64,000 bases of DNA. Source: Trichomonas vaginalis G3 (lineage: Eukaryota > Parabasalia > Trichomonadida > Trichomonadidae). Shown in pieces: positions 47,814 to 56,400 of the stretch (position 1 is the stretch's first letter; the number at the start of each line of letters is the position of its first letter). Made by a program: the position numbers and the translations under genes. The notes under the pieces were generated by a model. That model was not told where the DNA came from and made no database searches. It saw only the letters and a program-made list of their open reading frames with translations. The stretch covers positions 10,425,962 through 10,489,961 of the forward strand of contig NC_067208.1 of the NCBI RefSeq assembly GCF_026262505.1. Direction: 5' to 3'.

Positions 47814-48666
47814 CAAACTGAACGTTGTCTTTAACATCATATCCTTTACCTTTTGTCATTGCTGACCAATCCCAAAATTTATGCTTATGCCAACCTGCTT
47901 GAGATGTACTTAAATCTATGTAGTGACTGTGTGCAGGTAAATTTTCACCTGAAATCGTTTTACTTCCACCTGTTTCCTTTGAAGAGTTTGCACAATACAA
48001 AAACCTGTCGACTATTTGAGTCCAAGTTCCAAAACCAAGTACTACTTCTGGTCTGGTAGAGTTCATTGACGTATAAATAGAGCCTGCAGGATATAATGTT
48101 TGAAGTATTTCAGTCTTTAATGTTTGAAGCTCTGTTTTGTCAGCCTTCTTATCTAACATTTCTGGTAGTTCATATGCTTCAAAGTTTCTGGCATGACTTT
48201 CAATGTTCCTGCAACTGTTATCTAAATTGTTTAGTGTATCTTTTACGCTTGTACTTGGATTCTCTAAAGGTGCACTTGAACCAAGGTCAAAGTTCAATAT
48301 TATGTCGTCTGCTGTAAAAGTTGTAAAACTTGTATGTGTATGAGTCTTATTTGCTTTCTTCTCTAACTCATCGTTAACATAAGTTTTATCTGCTTTAAGG
48401 TCTAAACATCCTGAAACCCATCCTGTATCGGCTTTAGTTTTTAAAATCTTCGATGTCCATTCATGGTACCAGTCAACCCTTTCTATAATTTCGTTATCTT
48501 TTTCATCCACATATTCCTTATCCGCTTTCTTCTCTAACTTACTAGCCACATATTCCTTATCTGCTTTCTTTTCAAGGCTAACGTTTAAGTCTGTTATTTC
48601 AGATATAGAATGTGTATGAGTCTTTTTAGAATATTCGTTTTCAGCTCTTGTCACTTCACTTGACAT
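47674..48666 (-). CDS. Maverick fibre-like protein with phage tail-collar (Gp10-type) C-terminal domain
   Basis: The frame is 330 codons from an ATG at 48666. Residues 1-190 are made of recurring KKADKEYV / LEKKADKTYVNDE units of about 12-18 residues, typical of trimeric coiled-coil fibre shafts. Residues about 195-330 match the collar/receptor-tip type domain of phage tail fibres and baseplate Gp10: LYPAGSIYTSMNSTRPEVVL, FGTWTQIVDRFLYC, GGSKTISGENLPAHSHYI, and the end PPYMTVYAWYRNA. Such domains form trimeric tips that bind cell surfaces. This makes it the best candidate for the particle's attachment protein. Part of the fossil. Confidence 0.8.
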   Translation of the reverse strand: MSSEVTRAENEYSKKTHTHSISEITDLNVSLEKKADKEYVASKLEKKADKEYVDEKDNEIIERVDWYHEWTSKILKTKADTGWVSGCLDLKADKTYVNDELEKKANKTHTHTSFTTFTADDIILNFDLGSSAPLENPSTSVKDTLNNLDNSCRNIESHARNFEAYELPEMLDKKADKTELQTLKTEILQTLYPAGSIYTSMNSTRPEVVLGFGTWTQIVDRFLYCANSSKETGGSKTISGENLPAHSHYIDLSTSQAGWHKHKFWDWSAMTKGKGYDVKDNVQFAINCFWGNTQGDGNHTHRVSGYTQTTGQSKEYMPPYMTVYAWYRNA

Positions 48667-48807
48667 TTTATTGTCAACATATGTTTTTGTCTGCTAGTTC
48701 AGGATGAGTATGTTCTTTTGTTGCATAAGCATTGTTAGCTCTTTCTTCTTCTTTTGCTATTGCATCGTCTACATATTCTTTGTCAGCTTTGTTGTCAACA
48801 TCTGCTT

Positions 48808-49059
48808 TCAAAAGAAGTTCATTATAGGTTTCTCGTTTAAAGTTCCTTTTGTTGGATTTATACAGACAGTATGGTTCTTATTGTCTTGAAATAGAAACTC
48901 ATCTGTCATTGGGTTTAATGTCAGTTTTAAGTTTCCTTCTTTCAATGACTCAGATATCTTAGAATAGTTTGAAAAGTTTGTTGTGTTCTTATTTAGAGCT
49001 TGTATAATGAGTTGTCGGTTGTGTTGTATTTCTCTCATAGACGCTGTTTCATTTGACAT
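48808..49059 (-). CDS. Maverick small protein, 83 aa
   Basis: The frame runs from an ATG at 49059 and shares an 18-base A/T-rich divergent gap with the paralogous gene at 49078. It is helical at the start (SMREIQHNRQLIIQALNKNT) and beta-rich at the end. No recognised domain. Its position upstream of the fibre gene on the same strand suggests a virion-attachment context. Part of the fossil. Confidence 0.45.
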   Translation of the reverse strand: MSNETASMREIQHNRQLIIQALNKNTTNFSNYSKISESLKEGNLKLTLNPMTDEFLFQDNKNHTVCINPTKGTLNEKPIMNFF

Positions 49060-49077
49060 TTTTATTCTAGATAAAAT

Positions 49078-49926
49078 ATGCTTTCAATAGAAAAAGAAAA
49101 TTCTAGAGTTGCTACAACTAAACCATTAGATGAACTTTTTACTAATGTCGGTCAAAAGTTTGAGACAGAGACCGTAAAGCATGAAAGCTATCGTTTTGAC
49201 TACCCGTTAAGATGGCTAAGAGACCCATCTGTCACAAAAGCTATTGGCTTTCGTAGAATGAAGTTCATTTCAGAAGCCATACATGGTTTCCCATTTACGG
49301 TCGGTTTTGAAGTTCGATACTATAACAAAGAAAAACGTATGTATGAGAAATTTGAACAGGGAAAACTTTTACAAGTGAATTTGCTTGTAAACTTAGAAAC
49401 AACTCTTCAAGCTTTTCAAGAAAAAATAAACGATATCTATATCGAATATGCAAACCAGTATAACATTGACGAGGGAGAGTACCATCTCGATATTATTTAT
49501 GACAGGAAAAATGCAACTGTTAAAATCAATAGAATAGAAGACCTTGGAGAAAACGTTTATATTTCTACAAAATATAACAACTTGGCATGGTATAGATTTA
49601 TGAGGATGTTAAATCAGCCTGCAGAATATCCAGTACACCCGGACTTTTATGAAGTCGAAAACCCTAATGGAACATATGAAAATGTTTTCGACCAAGATGC
49701 TATTATCGTTCATGCTTCATTTTCTGGCGCCCAAAACTCTTTCTTATGCTTGGCAAATGACTTTTACGAAAAACCTACAAAGTTATACGAACCACCAAGT
49801 GGAAGTATTTCAGACTTTCAAGTATGGTTTACTACAGATGGAAGAAAAAGAATAATTCCATTATACCATGCGTTTTACTTAGAACTTAGTTTCATATACA
49901 ACTACTATCGAACGGTAAAAATATAA
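49078..49926 (+). CDS. Maverick paralogous protein B, 282 aa
   Basis: The frame runs from an ATG at 49078, preceded by ATTTTTATTCTAGATAAAAT. It is homologous over its whole length to the 285-aa protein at 42336-43193: YRFDYPLRWLRDPSVTKAIG, SISDFQVWFTTDGRKR and the closing IIPLYHAFYLELSFIYNY. The two are inverted relative to each other with the polymerase, integrase and fibre genes between them. No family was recognised; beta-rich virion protein suspected. Part of the fossil. Confidence 0.7.
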   Translation: MLSIEKENSRVATTKPLDELFTNVGQKFETETVKHESYRFDYPLRWLRDPSVTKAIGFRRMKFISEAIHGFPFTVGFEVRYYNKEKRMYEKFEQGKLLQVNLLVNLETTLQAFQEKINDIYIEYANQYNIDEGEYHLDIIYDRKNATVKINRIEDLGENVYISTKYNNLAWYRFMRMLNQPAEYPVHPDFYEVENPNGTYENVFDQDAIIVHASFSGAQNSFLCLANDFYEKPTKLYEPPSGSISDFQVWFTTDGRKRIIPLYHAFYLELSFIYNYYRTVKI

Positions 49927-49930
49927 TTTT

Positions 49931-50173
49931 TTAATACGGTTGAGGTGTTGGATTTGGTTGCCAACTTGACTGTGGTGCAGGTTCAGGCTGTTGTATAACA
50001 GGAGCTTGTTCTTCTGGTTCAGGGTCTTTAGGTATAATACCAACAAACTGACCTACTCTTTTACCAATATTTTTGACTCCGTTCCAAATTCCTCTTCCTA
50101 CGGTTTTTATTCCATTCCATATACCTCTTCCAACATTTCGAAAGAAGTTTCCTATCTTACTGAAGAAACCCAT
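49931..50173 (-). CDS. Maverick amphipathic repeat peptide, 80 aa
   Basis: The frame runs from an ATG at 50173. The N-terminal 45 residues are a cationic, Gly/Trp-rich amphipathic helix with an 11-residue internal repeat (RGIWNGIKTVG then RGIWNGVKNIG), followed by an acidic Pro/Gln-rich tail (PEPEEQAPVIQQPEPAPQ). It looks like a membrane-disrupting peptide, as capsid-released lytic factors do; this is inferred from composition. The partner gene is at 46300-46701. Part of the fossil. Confidence 0.65.
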   Translation of the reverse strand: MGFFSKIGNFFRNVGRGIWNGIKTVGRGIWNGVKNIGKRVGQFVGIIPKDPEPEEQAPVIQQPEPAPQSSWQPNPTPQPY

Positions 50174-50191
50174 TTTACTATATGTAAAAAT

Positions 50192-50554
50192 CTAATGTCC
50201 GCCTAGTCTTTTGCGTTTCCTGTTGAGTTCCATAGCATTCTTTAACTGGAGCTCATACATTCTGTTTCTCCTCTGGTAGAAAACATATTCTGGGTCAACT
50301 CCTGTGTTCGCGTCATCTGCATAAAGTTGTTTATATCCCACTTCAGGGTTTGTATAAAACTCTTTACATCTCATATTTGCATACCATGGTGGCAAACCTA
50401 ACGCAGCGTCATTTGACATGGCAGTTTGCATTTGTACATCTGTTGGCACTTGACCATAGTTTGCCATTGCAGTTTGTATTCTAACTTCATTTGGAATATT
50501 CTCTGGGTTTGGTTGTCCAGGTTGCTGTGCATTCGCTAAGTTCTGTGCGTCCAT
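50192..50554 (-). CDS. Maverick hypothetical protein, 120 aa
   Basis: The frame runs from an ATG at 50554 with an AGATATTTTTATCTAATATT leader. It contains two near copies of VxIQTAMxNYGQVPTD and VQMQTAMSNDAALG, a YKQLYADDANTGVDPEYVFY middle and a basic end (LNRKRKRLGGH). No family was recognised; it may be a minor structural protein. Part of the fossil. Confidence 0.55.
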   Translation of the reverse strand: MDAQNLANAQQPGQPNPENIPNEVRIQTAMANYGQVPTDVQMQTAMSNDAALGLPPWYANMRCKEFYTNPEVGYKQLYADDANTGVDPEYVFYQRRNRMYELQLKNAMELNRKRKRLGGH

Positions 50555-50577
50555 TTAATATTAGATAAAAATATCTC

Positions 50578-50709
50578 TTACGAGTACATATGCTGAACAT
50601 TTGCAGGCATTGGTTCATCTTCATATTCTCTATATCTTTCTGCCACGTCAAAGAAATAAATGACACAATGGAAAAAACCTAAAACAAGTAGTCCTATTTC
50701 AAACCACAT
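50578..50709 (-). CDS. Maverick single-pass membrane peptide, 43 aa
   Basis: A short frame runs from an ATG at 50709 (MWFEIGLLVLGFFHCVIYFF then DVAERYREYEDEP). One hydrophobic span of about 20 residues precedes an acidic tail. It overlaps the start codon region of nothing upstream, but its first codons overlap the 3' end of the methyltransferase gene by 16 bases. Support is limited to composition and tight packing. Confidence 0.45.
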   Translation of the reverse strand: MWFEIGLLVLGFFHCVIYFFDVAERYREYEDEPMPANVQHMYS

Positions 50710-51512
50710 TTACTTACTAATAAAATTTCTTTGTTATGACACTTTCTCCGGTTTATAGGACCTCTCTCATATTCTATCTTGTCATATCTAAACTCATAGT
50801 CGTTTATATCTTCTAACCATCTCATAACGGTTTCCAAACCACTTTTATCGGATGTAAAGTAAAAGCATGGATGGTTATGTATAACGTCTAAAGTTTCTAA
50901 AGAGTCTCTCAAAGTCCAGTCTACTTGGTATTGAAAATCCCATGTGTTATAGAACGGCGGGTCCACTATAAAGAAAATATTTTCCTTGTCTTTATATTTT
51001 TCATACAACTCTGTCCAACGACATCTCACAAACTCTATACCCTCAATATATTTTTCTATGTCCTCTTTGAAAACATTTGTATAGTTAAGATATAAAACTT
51101 TTGACATAAGTGTTTCAATGTCATGAACTCTTATAGAACCACTATATAATAGTCTAGCAGATATACTATCCCAGTCTATATATTCTGCTTTTTTCAAAAC
51201 CTCTCTCACAATATTTTTCTTATCTAATGGTATACGTTCCATCTTACCTATAGGTATCTTTTCTTTTAACTCTTTCAATATATTGTTTGTGTCTGGTATA
51301 TGTTTGAGACGGTCCATATAGTTGTCGAAGTCATTGCATATAATCTTTGAGTCAGGAAATACGGTATGACATAAATGGGATATATAGAAACTTCCACCGA
51401 ACAAATCTACAAATGTTAGACCATTCGGTAGTTTCTTAAGTTCTCTCAATATAATATCTTTACATTTACTCTTATTTCCAAAGAACGGTAACGGTGGTTT
51501 TGTAAAATTCAT
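50694..51512 (-). CDS. Maverick D12-class N6-adenine DNA methyltransferase
   Basis: The frame is 272 codons from an ATG at 51512 behind an AAAAACATTTTTATTATTAT leader. The D12/Dam-type order is visible: PPLPFFGNKSK (motif X-like), TFVDLFGGSFYISH (SAM-binding motif I), IICNDFDNY (motif II), and FFIVDPPFYNTWD (catalytic DPPF motif IV). Length fits Dam-like enzymes. It would transfer a methyl group from SAM to adenine N6, perhaps marking element DNA or affecting host transcription. It is the rightmost gene of the Maverick. Part of the fossil. Confidence 0.85.
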   Translation of the reverse strand: MNFTKPPLPFFGNKSKCKDIILRELKKLPNGLTFVDLFGGSFYISHLCHTVFPDSKIICNDFDNYMDRLKHIPDTNNILKELKEKIPIGKMERIPLDKKNIVREVLKKAEYIDWDSISARLLYSGSIRVHDIETLMSKVLYLNYTNVFKEDIEKYIEGIEFVRCRWTELYEKYKDKENIFFIVDPPFYNTWDFQYQVDWTLRDSLETLDVIHNHPCFYFTSDKSGLETVMRWLEDINDYEFRYDKIEYERGPINRRKCHNKEILLVSKCGLK

Positions 51513-51639
51513 TTATATATAATAATAAAAATGTTTTTTCCTGAAAAGTGACAGAAAAGTGACAAAACATGAAAACATATATAATTTGTGAAAAGTGACA
51601 CATTATATAATGTTTTCGACCCAGAAGACTAACAATTTT

Positions 51640-51769
51640 CCGAATAAAAACTTCATTTATACTAAACATCTTCGGGAAGCCCTCCGAATAAAAACTTCAT
51701 TTATACTAAACATCTTCAGGGCTAGAGGGCACGAAGTGCCTGGAAGCCCCACTACCTTTTTTTTTTTTT
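51640..51769. repeat. Maverick right terminal inverted repeat with subterminal direct repeat
   Basis: The terminal repeat proper is 51690-51769 and matches 27004-27084 in reverse complement. A 34-base direct repeat (CCGAATAAAAACTTCATTTA...) occurs at 51640-51673 and 51684-51717, so part of the terminal repeat is duplicated inward. Confidence 0.9.
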
Positions 51770-51867
51770 AAATATAATGGTTAATACAATATTATTATAT
51801 TAAAAAAATGAAGTTCAGAAATTTGAAAGAAAATAGTATTTTATGCAAATAAGTAGTTCAAAATTTG

Positions 51868-52233
51868 TCATTCTGGGAGACATTGCCAATGCATGTCTCC
51901 CAGAATGGCATAATATTTTGCAATCAGAGTGTGATTGCAAAACTTTGACCGACAAGAGTGTGTTATGCACTCTTGTCGGTCGCAATGTGTCATTCTGGGA
52001 GACATTGCCAATGCATGTCTCCCGGAATGGCATAATATTTTGCAATCAGAGTGTGATTGCAAAACTTTGACCGACAAGAGTGTGTTATGCACTCTTGTCG
52101 GTCGCAATGTGTCATTCTGGGAGACATTGCCAATGCATGTCTCCCGGAATGGCATAATATTTTGCAATCAGAGTGTGATTGCAAAACTTTGACCGACAAG
52201 AGTGTATTGTGCACTCTTGTCGATCTAAATGTA
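51868..52233. repeat. Three 122-bp units, each with three hairpins
   Basis: Units start at 51868, 51990 and 52112. Each contains hairpins with stems CATTCTGGGAGACA, TTTTGCAATCA and GACCGACAAGAGTG, each followed closely by its reverse complement. The units differ at only a few positions, e.g. CCCAGAATG against CCCGGAATG. Confidence 0.93.
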
Positions 52234-52588
52234 TCTTACAATCAAAGACACTTTCATACAATCTTTTCGAAGTTAAAAAAAAAATTAATTATTTCTTTCT
52301 TTTGTTTATTAAATCGCCTTACTCACGTACTAATCTCTTTTAGAGACTCTATCGAGCTATCCCCACATATAAACCTGTGACAATAATACATATTTACTCT
52401 CTTCATATTCTGATCTCATGACACATTATCGCAAAAACTATAATTATACAACACATCTCATAAAGTCTCATTTTAGCCCTATCTAAGCGTTCAAAACCTA
52501 TTTTCCACACGTAATCTGATTCTTCTGGCTCCGCTGATTCGGTTTCTGCTGTCAGATCGTGAAAATATGCATCACATAAAGTGATAAA
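52187..52588. repeat. Palindrome arm, left
   Basis: Reverse complement of 52882-53278 with few differences (e.g. GTATTGTGCACTC against GTATACACTC). The readings of the arms on opposite strands give the same short peptides, which I regard as chance open frames. Confidence 0.9.
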
Positions 52589-52881
52589 TGCAAATTGCAC
52601 AACTTAATATTTTCCTTAAAATTTCTCTTCAGGTTCATACCTAAATAAGCTCTTTTTTTGAAAATTCAATTTTTTCCAAAAATGTATGAATTCAAAAGTT
52701 CAGATTATATCTAGTCATTTTCCAACATTAATTTTGTGTTTTAGTTTTTGAGATATTCATTTTATTATACGTATTATTCAGAAAATTAAAAGAATTTGTG
52801 AGGGGAAACGGAGGAGATAATAAATATGTAAAGATGGATGAATAGACAATTTGAAAAAAAAGCAATAATTTTGAGTTGTGT

Positions 52882-53278
52882 TTATCTCTTTATGTGATGC
52901 ATATTTTCACGATCTGACAGCAGAAATCGAATCAGCGGAGCCAGAAGAATCAGATTACGTGTGGAAAATAGGTTTTGAACGCTTAGATAGGGCTAAAATG
53001 AGACTTTATGAGATGTGTTGTATAATTATAGTTTTTGCGATAATGTGTCATGAGATCAGAATATGAAGAGAGTAAATATGTATTATTGTCACAGGTTTAT
53101 ATGTGGGGATAGCTCGATAGAGTCTCTAAAAGAGATTAGTACGTGAGTAAGGCGATTTAATAAACAAAAGAAAGAAATAATTAATTTTTTTTTTAACTTC
53201 GAAAAGATTGTATGAAAGTGTCTTTGATTGTAAGATACATTTAGATCGACAAGAGTGTATACACTCTTGTCGGTCAAA
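52882..53278. repeat. Palindrome arm, right
   Basis: Reverse complement of 52187-52588. It is followed by hairpins TTCCGCATTC/GAATGCGGAA, CATTCCGGGAGACA/TGTCTCCCGGAATG and GACCGACAAGAGTG/CACTCTTGTCGGTC up to 53400. The last two are shared with the left-hand units, while the first is unique to this side. Confidence 0.9.
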
Positions 53279-53419
53279 CTTCCGCATTCAAGTTATGAAT
53301 GCGGAAGATTGTCTCATTCCGGGAGACATGCAGTGACAATGTCTCCCGGAATGAGACATGCAGACCGACAAGAGTGCACAATACACTCTTGTCGGTCAAA
53401 CTTCCTAATACAAAATTTG

Positions 53420-56400
53420 ATTCCCTTATTATCTTCTTAACAAAACTTAAGATTTCAATAATACATCATGAAAACATTCATTTACTACATTCACACTGTT
53501 ATTCCTTTCTATAAATTAACTCATTTAATAGAATCTTGTTTTTATATCTTATTATTTTCTCATAATACTTCTAATTCCTCTATTTCCTCTTCCACATAAA
53601 ATTTAATTTTGTAATGCTATCATATACACTTAATGTTTTCAAATTTTCAGATTTAAATTTAATCTTTATTTTCATCATCATTTATAATCTTGTTCCTATA
53701 TAAAGTTATAATAAATTATCGTCAGATTCTAATATTTATGATTCTTACTACTCAATTCAATATAATTATGTTAGTCACTCATATTCAGGAGAATAATTTA
53801 AAAATCTATAGCTCATATTTTGATAGTTATATATTTAGATGATATATATTGCAATTCCGGTTTCAACACGATCAAATGCCAAACCAAGACAAAATATATA
53901 TGAATTTTCAAAATATCGATTTACATTAGAATCTATATCTAATTTTATCAATACACAAGTAGGGAATGTTCAATACATCTTTGAGCAACGTGAATAGCAC
54001 AATTTTATAGGATTATTTGTTGATTATATAAAATATAAGCCAAATCGAATCTGCTGTATAGTACTTTAGTTTATCATTGAATGTTAAATGTGTTCAGATA
54101 AATATTTGAGTCAGATATCGCATTTTCTAATTTCAAAATTTATCTCATGAAGTTAGAATTTATTTGATCATACAACATCATGTTAGTCAAACTAGAGTTC
54201 AATGGCGATTCTAAAATGGAACAAATGCTTGTTTTATCAAAATGTTAAAATATTAATCTAAAAAACTTAATATCTAACCAAACCATTCTAGAATTATTAT
54301 ATACAGGTATAGGCAATCTAAATGCACACGGAATTCGGAAAATTAAAAAGAATATTTATGAGATTATTAAATCTTATGTAATTCAATGAAAAGTAGATAA
54401 TATGAATATCTATAGGCTATTTTTTTGTTTTTTTTTTTTGGTTTGACCAATACTATACTAATGTGATCAATAATTCTGATTTCTTAGATTTTCATTTGAA
54501 GCATTTGCAGTAGTAGGGGTACCTTTATATATTAACATATTAAAAAATTGCGCTCCGATTCGCAGTTTCTTCATGATTTTGAGATTGCATTAGATTTCGC
54601 GATGCAGAAAAAAATCACTTTAGATTCCCGTCAAACTCTAAGTATAAGCATGTCTCTATATGTAGAAACTGTCTGCGCTATTTATTTCCCGGCTCAAAAA
54701 ACCACGGTGTCTGTGTGAGGAAAATACCCATTTTAGGACCCTGGGTACGGGGTCATGAAAATTTTCCAAGAGTTGGAAATATAGGGTAATATTGAGATTC
54801 ACAATTCATTTTCATGATTCTTTCATATATACATCAATAACTTAGTGTACCCATATAGATACACGAAAATAAATTAAATTTTGCATTTTTGATTCTCAGC
54901 TTAACTTCTATAAATACCACCAAAACATTTAATTTCTACCAAGAAATAATATATTAGTAATTAAGCATTTATTACCAATGTTACTCACATCATATTAATT
55001 CTTATTCCTAATTTTTTAAATAAATGACTGGAATCATAAATCCTATGTACCTATATCAACATGTTAAAATTTCAAAGTCTGAAACTTAGTAATCACTGGT
55101 TTCATGAAATCAGATAATCTCTAAGATTTCTTAAATCTTGTATCATACTGGCCAATTATGATTCATAATGATTCTTCATCATGTCAGCATTCTAATTGTA
55201 GCTTTATTATGCCAATTGGCATAAATTAAGAGCGCTTTTAGGTGATATTTTAGATACCTGGGTATGTACTTCCTACCATACTCTATCATTTTAGGTAAAT
55301 TTTCGAACTATGTTTTAGTTGCTATTATCTATTATTCACAATCTTATTATCGTTCAAAATTAAAAAAACGCTGATCATAATCAAACTTGCAACCTTTACC
55401 GATCCATTTTTACCAGAAAACCAATTGAACTATGAGATATTGACATGCTCTCAATTTATTATTAATATAAGATGTTTAATTGTGTCCCCTGTTTTCTTTA
55501 AACCTTAATTACTATATTTGCTATATATTGATACTTTTAATACCACACATAGAAGTTATTTGAAATTCTTTTAATTATTTAATTTCATAATATTTTCCTA
55601 CCGATTAAATTAGGAATCATACCATTTTCAACGATCATACCCCTTTTAAATATGCATATCTCATAATATGTATATATTACATATCATTAAGCTATATGTT
55701 AACCTTTTAAATCAATTTTTAATATGATATCTCAACTCAATCTCAAAATTGAACATTTATTCCCAATCATGAATATTCAATATCTCACCTTCAGTTGTTG
55801 TTATTTACAATAAATATAATAATTTGAAAAAATCATCGTTCAATTTTTTGATTCAAAAAATCATCATTTTTATTTTATTATTTTATCAGATATTTAATGT
55901 AAATTATAATTCTTATTATAATTTTATAAATCAGTATTTTTCGAATTTATTCAAATTACGAAAAGAAAAATATACAAATCCAGCTCGAGCATAATGCTGA
56001 TATGCATTCACATGTATTTCCCGTTTAAACTTTTCTCTACTTCCTCTGAATATGAAGAAAAACTCAAAAAGGTAAAATTCATTTTAAGGTTATTTTGGTT
56101 GGACACCCTCTGAAAAATATCAAATAAAATATTGTAAATAAATGATTGTAAATTAATCCGATTGTTTCCAAATGCTGAAAGATCATCTTGATTTTCGTGC
56201 TGTCGCAAGATATTATATTAAATTAAATAATGATTTGGATTATGGCATTATCTTAATAAATGTATTCATGTAGTAAGATTACAAGAAGTTTTGCAATGAA
56301 TGATGGCCTTTTTTTATAATATTTATTAAATTAAAGCGGGTTCCATTCTTCGGCTTGTTATTCGATGAATATTATACCTTCGATTGATAATAGCTGATAT

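Larger units (their letters stand above)
27004..51769. mobile_element. Maverick/Polinton element, about 24.8 kb (fossil)
   Basis: Both ends carry an inverted repeat: A13 then GGTAGTGGGG at 27004, mirrored by CCCCACTACC then T13 ending at 51769. Between them lies the Polinton gene set: jelly-roll capsid proteins, superfamily 3 helicase, A32-like ATPase, type B DNA polymerase and retroviral-type integrase, plus accessory genes. The expected 6-bp target duplication is not clear because the ends lie in A/T runs. The terminal repeats are nearly identical, suggesting a fairly recent insertion, but the element as a whole looks broken, with of the order of ten breaks. I did not recognise an adenovirus-type cysteine protease. 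Confidence 0.96.
51868..53410. mobile_element. Foldback-type element with hairpin-rich ends, 1.54 kb
   Basis: The layout is three 122-base units, a 402-base palindrome arm, a 293-base loop, an arm inverted, then a shorter hairpin cluster. A 9-base direct repeat CAAAATTTG flanks it at 51859-51867 and 53411-53419, a length that Mutator-like transposases produce, though the word is itself palindromic. No transposase is encoded, so this would be non-autonomous. Confidence 0.65.

Noticed and set aside
27004-51769. Adenovirus-type maturation protease expected in Polintons
   Set aside because: I found no frame with the His/Asp/Cys pattern of that family, so none is listed.
52057-53277. Short frames encoding identical peptides on opposite strands
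   Set aside because: They lie in the palindrome arms, so identity follows from the DNA repeat. Composition and length give no support for real genes.
55365-55445. tRNA-like minus-strand sequence (ATAGTTCAATTGG and AAGTTTGATT resembling A and B boxes)
   Set aside because: D, T and acceptor stems do not pair, so it is not a functional tRNA and is probably chance.
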